A DNA stretch of 64,000 nucleotides from Rhizophagus irregularis (taxonomy: Eukaryota; Glomeromycota; Glomeromycetes; Glomerales; Glomeraceae): the NCBI RefSeq assembly GCF_026210795.1, contig NC_089437.1:2356001-2420000 (forward strand), in the 5' to 3' direction. Of this stretch, positions 55,574 to 64,000 are shown piece after piece. A program made the translations under genes and the position numbers. The notes beneath the pieces are model-generated. The model did not search any database and was not told the DNA's origin. It saw nothing but the letters and a program-made list of their open reading frames with translations. Every line of letters begins with the position of its first letter. The stretch's first letter is position 1.

Positions 55574-58500
55574 TTATGACGATATTTGTATTTCTGTTGA
55601 TTCTGTTGTAACAGTTATTTCCTCTGTAGATTCTTCAACCACCTTGGCGGATTGCGTCGTTGTCTCTTGAGCTTCAGTTACTTTAGCATCAGCAGTATCA
55701 GCAGATTTATCAGCGGCATCTTTAACAGATTTTTCAATATCATTTTCATTTCCACTACCAGATGGTACTACTTCATCAAGTTTTTTGGGTAGTTCTCTGC
55801 TTTCGGATGTTGATACATGAGATTCGACTTCAAATCCTAACTCTTTAAATACTTTGATCCATGATTCACGATCTTCTTCGGAATCAGCACTTAATTTATA
55901 TGTTCTTGACTTTGTTTCGAGGTCAAATTTATTTCCATCACCTATTTTGACTTTAAGAATATCAATAGATTTCTGAGTTGTTGCATCATTACTATTTCTA
56001 TAGTAAAATAACTTTTTATCATCAGTGAGCACAAAATAACGTTGTTCAAAATTTTTTAGAAAACCAGATTGTTTTTGAAGGTTTCCGCTCTTTTTTGTCC
56101 TTTTTTCATCAGGGAAGACTGGTTTTTGATTAGCCTTTTCAGTCTTTTCTTCCTTTGGTTCTTCTACATCAGTCGCTTCGGTGGCTGATGCAACAGCTTC
56201 ATCTGTTTCTGCTTTATCTTGTGATTCTGAATTTTCTTTCTTAACACCACCACTTTTTCTATAGACGTAAAAGAAAAATGATTAAAAAAAAATCACATTA
56301 TTAAGTAAGGAATAAGCAAGGAAAAGAGAAACTAACCTTCTGCCAAAATTACTAAATATACTACTTTTTTCTTTCTTTTTGTTTTCGGTTTCAGTGGAAC
56401 TTTCTGGTCCTGCGGTTTGTTCAGCATTTTGTTCAGCAGTCTGTTCAGCAGTCTGTTCAGAAGTTTGTGCTGTAGCATCGGCATTTTCGGTGGGTTTTGT
56501 TTCTTCAGTTTCTTCCTTTTTTTCTTCAGTTTCTTCATTTTTTTCTTCAGATTCTTCTATTTTATCAATTAAATCTCGAGAAATGGATTCTGATTTTTTT
56601 TCATCAGCTTTTGGCGATTTAGCTCTTTTCCCACCAAAAATCTTGGTAGTCACTCTGCGAACAAGGGAAGGTTCAGCTTTATCTTCAGTTTTATCCTTAT
56701 CTTCTGCATCATGGGTATCAGTTGTTTCTTCAGTTTCTTTATTTCCATCATTTTTGGCTTCAGTAGTTGTAACATCAGCAGAAGAAGGTTCAGTTGTCTC
56801 TGCTTTGGCGGCTATTAGAAATAAAAAAAAAATAATTGTACGTACACGTGAGCGAACATTTAATTACCTATATGAATTAACTCTCTTTTCTAATGAAGGA
56901 TAATAACTTACTTTCACTAGTTTCCCCCTTTTTGAAGATGTTTTTAAAGAAACTACCACCTTCCTTATGCTGAGCTGTTTCATCAGCAGGAGTTTCAGTA
57001 GTTTCAGGTTTACTTTCAGTCTGTTCACCTTGTTCCGTTACCTCTTTATTTTCTTCCTTTGGAGTTTCTTTAGTTTCTTTGCTGCTTGTTGCCTTCTTAC
57101 TGAAGAAATCAGTAACATTAAATTTCTTCTTCTCAGCTTCAGGATGTTCTGCACCATCAGTAGCAGCACTTTCAGTCTGTTCACCTTGTTCCGTTACCTC
57201 CTTATTTTCTTCCCTTGGAGTTTCTTTAGTTTCTTTAGTCTCTTTAGTCTCTTTGCTGCTTGTTGTCTTCTTACTGAAGAAATCAGTAACATTAAATTTC
57301 TTCTTCTCAGCTTCAGGATGTTCTGCACCATTAGTAGTAGCAGCAGCAGTATTACTGGTTTCAGCAATAGTAGTTTCCTCAGCAGGTTTTGCTTTATCTT
57401 CATCAGCTTTGGGAGTTGATTGAGTTGATTCTGGTTTTTTATTAAAAAAGGAAAGGAATTTACTAGCCTTTAGAGGAGATTTGGGTTCACCAGTTTTGTT
57501 CTCTTCAGTTTCTTCCGTAGTATTTTCAGCAACAACTTTACTATCATCCTCAGTAGTTTCGACTATAGGAGCAGCAATAGGTTCATTTGTCGAAGACTTT
57601 CTTCCAAAAGCGAAAGGAAGGAAAGATTTACGTTTGTTTGTCTCAGTAGATCTTGATTTATCAGCAGTTTCTTCATCTCCAGAAAATGGTTCATCAGAAA
57701 GTTCACCAGCATGTTTTGATGCTTCACCAGTAAAAGCTGTTCCTTTAACTGTAAAGAAACAATGTTAAAAATTAGTTTATGTACTTTTCAACATAATACA
57801 TTTTTAGTACACTATATAAATGTAAAGATAAAGTAAACTTACCAAGTTTTTCATAAGTTTCATTAAACTTAGATTCATCAACTGTTACAGGTGACTCTCT
57901 AGCTTTCTCAGCTTTTTCCTTGATAGTTTTTATCCAACTCTCACGATCCTCCTCTTTATCAGCAGCAAGTTCAAAAGTACGATGTTCTGTTTCGATTTTG
58001 AAAGCAAATTGTTTTCCACTGTGTTCATTAAGTGCTATAACGTCTATTACATCTTTCAAGTTAATAATACCATGAGGAATAGTTTGATGAGTTTCAGATT
58101 TGAAATAGAATAGAAGGCCTTCACCGGTCTGAGAAGCATGAGCAATGTTTTCGAATACTTTCTTAACGTAAGGTGTTACAGTTACTTCATCTTTGGGTTT
58201 TTCATCTTTGGTTTCCGGTGATTTTTTATCATCGACCTGTTTTTTATCACTCTCTTCTTTCACATCTTCCTTTACTTTATCATCAACTTTAACTTCTTCA
58301 ACAATATCAGTTGAAGTAGATTCTTCAACTTTTGGAGGTTCTTCAGGTTTTTTAGATTCATCAACTTTTGGAGATTCATCAACTTTTGGAGATTCATCAA
58401 CTTTTGGAGATTCTTCAACAACTTTTGGAGATTCATCAACTTTTGTAGATTCATCAGGTTTTTTAGATTCTTCAACTTTTGTAGAATCATCAACTTTTGA

Positions 58501-58863
58501 AGGTTCATCATCTTTGACTTCGGCATTAGAAGAAGTATTTCCAGTAACGTTTGGTTTTGGTATACCTCTTTTTACATTTTTCCTATGATAAGTCTTAAGA
58601 TTGGGTATAGAAATAGGATGACCATCACTTCCAAAAGCGAAGTAACTTCTACTCCAATGTTTCATCACAAGTAATTTAGAAGATTTCTGCAAATAACCAT
58701 TATCAATGGGTTTAATTTCTTTAACTTTATCTTCGGGTTTAGAATCAGAGACTTCATTTTCAGGTTGAATAGCTTCAGGTTCTTGTTTAACCTCAGGCTT
58801 CTTTTCAGGGTCAACAGGAGTGATATTATCTTCTTTAGCTGGTATAGTGGTTGTTTCAGTCAT
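55574..58863 (-). CDS. Acidic repeat-rich protein with two PH domains, Meu6-like
   Basis: Four exons on the minus strand: 58863-57843, 57748-56912, 56811-56337 and 56258-55574. Phases agree, giving about 1005 residues. The C-terminal PH domain is intact (GNLQKQSGFLKNFEQRYFVL, then LFYYRN, TYKLSADSEEDRESWIKVFK). The N-terminal PH domain begins NGYLQKSSKLLVMKHWSRSYFAF. A KVDESPK-repeat segment of about 130 residues then interrupts it before the second half (GLLFYFKSETHQ, then FELAADKEEDRESWIKTIKE). The rest is Glu/Lys/Thr/Pro-rich low complexity with a direct duplication and an AEQTAEQTAEQ run. Fungal proteins with such PH domains (fission yeast Meu6 is one) are associated with membranes or phosphoinositides; function here is inferred. 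Antisense open frames across the gene are shadows. Confidence 0.83.
57015..57345 (-). repeat. In-frame direct duplication inside the PH-domain gene
   Basis: Two copies begin at about 57015 and 57171 (plus-strand TTCAGTCTGTTCACCTTGTT in both). Each encodes DGAEHPEAEKKKFNVTDFFS-type sequence followed by a SSKETKET run and EENKEVTEQGEQTES; the upstream copy's start is shortened. The 5'-proximal protein copy has extra KET triplets. Near-identity at the nucleotide level indicates recent duplication or gene conversion. Confidence 0.8.
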
Positions 58864-61702
58864 TATTAAAAATGATACGCGACAAAAATTAAAAAAGATA
58901 TGATTTTTTGTTTAAAAGGTAAAAGGAATAATAATATTATAATAATACTTTTTATTTATATATTCTTTTAAAAAAAAAATTAAATTTTTTTTTTTACTTC
59001 GGACTATGAGAGGAAAAAAAAAAAAGAAAAATTAAAAAAAAAATTAGGAAAGAAAAAGAAAAGAAAGGTTCAAAAAATATTTTAAATTGATAAATAAGTA
59101 AATATATATTTAAAAAAAAAAAAAAATTTTTTTTTTTTTTGATGGCTGAGGTAAAAAAAAAATAATTTTTTAGGTAATTATTAGGGGTGTGACGTACAAG
59201 ATATACAAATAAATAAAGTAAGTAAATTTGAAAGTCAACGAGGTTAGTAACAGGAGGATTACCAAAAAAATCAACTAAATTAAAGGGGTTTAAAAAAAAT
59301 TTCAGTGGGACAATTTTTTTTTAAAAAAAAAAAAAATATGGTCAGACCCACTGTCAATTTATAGAATAGAAAAAAAAAATTATAATAAATAATAATAAAT
59401 AATAAATAATAATAATAATATAATATAATATAAAATAATATATAAATTTATATATATATATATATTTTGAGTCACATTATCATTAACTGGTAACAGATAA
59501 CAAGCAACAAGCAGTAAAGAACAACATTTTGAACAAATTACGTTACCAAAAGTTGGGTGGTAAAAAAAAAAAAAAAGAATAATTTTCATTTTTTTTGGGA
59601 TTGTTTTAATTTACATATTATTTGTCATATCGTACAACGTAATAATTGATGAACTTGTGACATTTTCCTTCTTTACCACATGATGGATGATAAAAAAGAA
59701 AATAAGAAAAAGAAAAAAAAGAAAAATTGAAACATGCAATTTTTACATTTGTGGTATAAATTTTATGTACGATTATACTAATAAATCAAAAAAAAAAAAA
59801 AAAAATTATTATTATTTTAAAAAAAAGACGAGACAAAACAGAGCGTGTTTATTACATGGGAATATTTAATGGGACAAAGCAAATTTGTACTTTAAAAAAA
59901 GACAAAATGTAGTGTGATCGTTTCTTTTTATTCGAACCAAACGGACAAGTTTCCGCAGGGTGTAACATTTTAGGAATTGCATGATAATTTTTACATAATT
60001 ATAATTATTACTTTTTTTTTTAAAGTTCCAGATTAGTTCCAGATTAGTTTCATTTTTTGAAAAAAAAAAGGGAAAAAAAGAATTCTGTCTTGGAAATTCG
60101 AATAAGGAAGGGATTTTCTACTCGAAAACTAGAAAGTTGTAGAAAGAAAAATTGGAGTAAAATAAAAAAAACAATTCCGATGATCATGTGGTGAAATTTT
60201 TTTTTTTTGATAAACGATAAACACAAAAATAGAAATAAGAATAGAAGTTCTTTTTTAAAATAATACTTTATTTATCTAATAATCATTTAATCATAATAAA
60301 TAAATAATAAGCATATCACAAAAATTTATCTCGTATACACAACATGTTAAAAAGAAAGATTCACACGGAATGAGACATATAAAGTCTTAATTGACACGAC
60401 ATGATAATTAAGAACTGCGGGTTTCAATTGATTATATTGATTGTCAATCAATCATAATGAATCGAAGTTAATTAAAACATTGTAGAAGATCATTTGAACG
60501 TCGCATACATGAGCCATACATAGCATACATAAATAAATATTATACATAATTTGTAATTATTAATCATTTTTAAAATGTTTTTTGCAGAATTCCAAAGTTG
60601 GAATTGTTTTTTCTTTATTTGGATTTAGTGATGGAATTCTTTTTATCCAATTACTACATTTCCCTCCAATCCATTTTTACAAGTTTGGACATTCGCTCAT
60701 CACTATTTTGTCATATTACTTTTTCAAATTACTTTTTGGATAATAAATCATAATATCATACAGCTTTGTTTGTCTATTATAGTTTTTTTTTTTGTTGTAT
60801 TCGATTACACACATACATTCTCACTTTTTATAACGCTTTTTTACAACGTTTTCACAACGCTTTCACAAAAGTATTTTTATTATTAAAATGACTGGTTCTT
60901 TTTAAAAGACTTTATTTTATTTTATATTTATATAACTAAATTTGGAAAATAATAAGGAAAAGAAAAAAAAAGTGCATGTATAATAATAAAATGTAAAAAA
61001 TGAAAAATTTCATTCTCATTATCTTTCCAATTTGGCTAAAAAAGAGAAAGAAGTATTATTTATATATATATTTTTCTTTCATTCTAGAAGATTTTTTATT
61101 TTCTCACACAATTGTTTTTAAAAAAAAATTATTTTGTTTTTTCTTGGTGAAACTTGTTAAAAAAAAAAAAATTAACCACATGGTACATAAAATGAAAGGA
61201 AAATGACGAAATCGATTTTTAATCGTCTCATTGAAATTACGTCTTATAAGCCTGTTGAATGCATCATATGTTGTGTATTGTGTTCGGTTATATGCGTTTT
61301 TATTTTGCGCCTTTTTTACTTTTCTTTATTCGTTTACACAGAATGATAATCCATATAACCATAATTGAATAAGATCTACGAACATATTGATCTCATATTC
61401 ATATGTAATAACAAAAAGTATTTCATACTTTCCCCACATCAGCCTTTTTGAAGTTTAATTATTACATAATAATATAAAAATATATTGTGTCAAATTTATT
61501 TATCCAATTCAAGTTTCATTTGGATTTAAAATCAAAAAAAAAAAAATTACAGTAAACAATATTATTTAAATGGGCGTGATGGTAACTGGCGTGATAAATT
61601 TCTTCATCCCATTATAATCATTATTTAGATTATTCGCCAAATTTATCTTTTATGATATCATTAACTGATTGATTGATTTTTCCCACGTACAGTTATCTAC
61701 TA

Positions 61703-61735
<33 letters not shown>

Positions 61736-62348
61736 TATACATATATATGATATATATACTGTATTATATATACACTCACACATAGATTGGCAAATTTCCA
61801 CTTTGTAATATTTACCAAATTCATATTAAATTAAAAATATTTCATTATAGATCAGATGTTATAATCACAACACAATGAAATAATTATCATTTAATTTATC
61901 TAAATAGATATTTTTATTGTTTAAATGTTTCCTTTCCAAGATATTTTTGCTGATTAGGATCCGCAGTCTCCCACTCATTACTCATTAGGTTAGTTTTTAT
62001 AAATGAATCTCTCTTAAATTATTTCATATTCCAATTTTAATATACCTGATACTTATTTTTGATCTTCACGCTTTGAAGATCAGAAGTAATTTCGTAATAT
62101 AGAAGAAAATGGATTAAAAAGATTTACTTGCTTTTTATGGAATCCCGAGTTTACCAATTTGGAAACCATTAACAAATTATTTCAATTTATTCGTTAGTCG
62201 CATTTTTAATTTTTATGCCTACTAATATTTTATACTAACTTTTTAAAGCGTTTCATAATATTTTTAATAAAAAGATGATGCGCATTTTACTTAACGCGTT
62301 ATTACTGATTAGTTTAAAAAAAAAAACGCGTCTAGACTCACTATAAAT
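58864..62348. other. 3.5-kb gene-free low-complexity region
   Basis: The first 500 bp contain long poly-A/poly-T tracts, consistent with promoter and leader sequence of the PH-domain gene. Further on are short A/T-rich repeats, an ATAATAATA tract at about 59385-59450 and a TA/ATAC microsatellite at about 61700-61760. Open frames here are Lys/Phe/Ile-rich and lack protein character. The final 100 bp hold the promoter of the next gene, with ACGCG words near 62295 and 62328. Confidence 0.5.
61699..61762. repeat. TA-rich microsatellite
   Basis: An uninterrupted alternating TA run of about 30 bases, followed by ATACATATATAC-type imperfect units. Confidence 0.85.
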
Positions 62349-63684
62349 ATGTACGTTGTCGATCATCACTTTTTAACAAATTTTTTTACCCTTTTTAAAA
62401 AAGATTACGATAAATACGGTAAACAATTAAATATGGAGTTAACTGAAAGAGAACTACTCGTTCAACAACTAAACTTTGATTGGAATAGTTCAAATAAAAA
62501 TCCTCATTGTTTTCATGTTAATTCACAAGAAACATATCAGGTATTACAGTATGTTTCATGTTTCATGTTTTAAAGAAAAAAATTCGAAAACCCTCAAATT
62601 TTTAAAATTTTTGTTTTAATAAAAAGCCATCGTACGATAAACAACGTCCTAGAACGATGGATGATCTCTTGACACAATCTAATTTTTTGTCAAATTACTT
62701 GTCTCAACCGAATATTGTAGAATTACAGAACAAAGAGCGAGTTGATAAGAATATTTGCTCTTCATGTAATCATCAAAATAAACCTGTTAATGATTTCAAT
62801 TTGTCCAAATTATTCGATTGCGTTTTAGCTCCTAGTATTGTTGATTATAATAAATTATTGACAAGAATCGATAATATTCTTAATCATTTTACGACATTAC
62901 ATAATCAACATCATGATTATATAATGAATATTAAAGAAGAATTAAATACTTTCCGAGAAACTATGACCAATCAAATTAATATGCATGAGAAAGCTTTGGA
63001 AAAACGTGTCGAAGAGATACTTGCGCGTTCATGTAAATAATAAATTATATAATGATTTTTTACTAATCATTTTTATTCAACTAATTAAAATTTATTTAGT
63101 GGAAGCAAATAGAGAAAAATATCAAAATTTCATTAAGGATGAAATCTCTAAACAATCATCATTTATTTTATCTCAAATAAATGAATCTTTTAACACTCTT
63201 GTTGATCGAATTCCACAGGATAAATATATACAAATTAATTCTTTGAATCAATTATTTTCTAATGAAATTACAAAAGAAACATCTGAACATCGTTATTCAT
63301 TTGAGCATGTATATGACCCATCTCAAGTAAGATGTTAATTGCATTTTTATTTTGTTTTATTAACCAAATAAAATTATTAATATTATTAATATTCACGAAA
63401 ATGTGAAGAATGTAATAAACATGGAGGATGTGATCATTCATTCTGGCAATATGGATGGTTCTGATTTGACATCATATTCTACAGATATGCAAGAAAAAGA
63501 AATCGTACCTACAAGTTCAACAAATTCGATAATTGATGTCGTCAAATCAGAGTGTAAGAGTATTTTTAATTCAATTTTCGTGTTTCTCTAAACTTGGTAA
63601 TCAATACAATTTATAGTTGCAGATAATTCGGCACGTCATGTTGCACAATTAAATAAGATGTCTCTCGAAAATATTATTCTTTGA
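62349..63684 (+). CDS. Unrecognised coiled-coil protein
   Basis: Five-exon model: 62349-62540, 62627-63032, 63100-63326, 63409-63553 and 63623-63684. Phases agree, giving about 343 residues. No family is recognised. The N-terminal part has a helical segment (MELTERELLVQQLNFDW) and then a CSSCNHQNK dicysteine word, too little for a zinc finger. The middle is a long predicted coiled coil (YNKLLTRIDNILNHFTTLHN, MNIKEELNTFRETM, EKALEKRVEEILA) followed by KYQNFIKDEISKQSSFILSQ. The tail is Ser/Thr/Asp-rich. An internal ATG at 62431 is an alternative start. The last junction could use either of two AG sites; the one chosen gives a longer tail. A structural or scaffold role is a guess. Confidence 0.6.
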
Positions 63685-64000
63685 CTATAACACAAAGTAT
63701 AAACAAATATAGTATGTTATATTTAATGTTTCAACAACGTATTATCAAATCCAATCAATTTCATTAAATATTATAATTGATTCTGCTATTATTAAATTGA
63801 TTAAATTGTATTGATCAATCAAATTATTATATCTTTTAAAACGAAAAACAATTACCTTATGTAGAATTAAATTATTTGCAGAAGATATTTTTAAAGAAAT
63901 GTTTATTCTTTATATTATTGTAAGAAATTTTTTAATTTGAATTTAAGTATTTTACGTTGTTAAACGAAAAAGAAAAGAAAACTTCTGCAACTAAATTAAC
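63685..64000. other. 3' flank, nothing recognised
   Basis: A/T-rich sequence downstream of the coiled-coil gene up to the end of the window. No further gene start is visible. Confidence 0.45.

Noticed and set aside
56379-58588. Ser/Val/Phe-rich open frames on the plus strand
   Set aside because: They are antisense shadows of the Glu/Lys/Thr-rich PH-domain gene, whose spliced frame carries recognisable domains.
59380-61206. Short open frames rich in Lys, Tyr, Phe and Ile
   Set aside because: Composition follows the A/T-rich DNA; there are no splice partners and no conserved-looking motif.

Overview
The window looks like nuclear DNA of an early-diverging filamentous fungus, most probably an arbuscular mycorrhizal fungus (Glomeromycotina, Rhizophagus-like). 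That assignment is inference. It rests on extremely AT-rich intergenic DNA, many short GT-AG introns, fungal-type genes (Zn2Cys6 factor, homoaconitase, HbrB-domain protein, Npr3) and a dense load of small non-autonomous transposons. No bacterial operon, rRNA, CRISPR array or virus is visible.

Layout. 1-6083 is gene-free apart from a decayed hAT transposase tail (1849-2393) and several foldback or TIR elements. 6084-8250 holds an unrecognised basic, disordered protein with a KEN box. 8251-13292 is AT-rich repeat DNA. 13293-16905 encodes Mediator subunit MED25. 17566-18478 (minus) is a Mis14/Nsl1-like kinetochore protein, divergent from a multi-SANT/Myb protein (18663-20252). 20550-25199 (minus) is a large DExH RNA helicase with three dsRBD-like modules. 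26620-28341 (minus) is a kelch-BTB protein. A tRNA-Glu(CTC) lies at 28869-28940.

29078-31202 (minus) is NPRL3/Npr3, head-to-head with an HbrB/Bit61/PRR5-like TORC2 subunit (31505-33070). The latter converges on mitochondrial homoaconitase LYS4 (33135-35655, minus). Next come a small LLPH/DUF2423-like basic protein (36836-37347), an importin-alpha-like ARM protein without an obvious IBB domain (37953-40469, minus), a Zn2Cys6 transcription factor with a 10-nt exon and a frame discrepancy (41252-44495), and an SLC25A44-like mitochondrial carrier (44773-45897, minus).

46000-55573 is a second transposon-rich block, with nested insertions whose target-site duplications can be read directly. 55574-58863 (minus) is a long acidic/lysine-rich protein with two PH domains, the first split by a repeat insertion. 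58864-62348 is gene-free low-complexity DNA. 62349-63684 is an unrecognised coiled-coil protein.

The genes are mostly independent housekeeping or regulatory units. A loose amino-acid/TOR theme (Npr3, HbrB protein, LYS4, SLC25A44-like carrier) spans 29-46 kb. Spliced models were built by hand from GT/AG signals, reading phase and family similarity; coordinates may be off by a base or two. No wholly new protein system is evident. The most unusual material is in the foldback element families, the split PH domain and the Zn2Cys6 gene structure.
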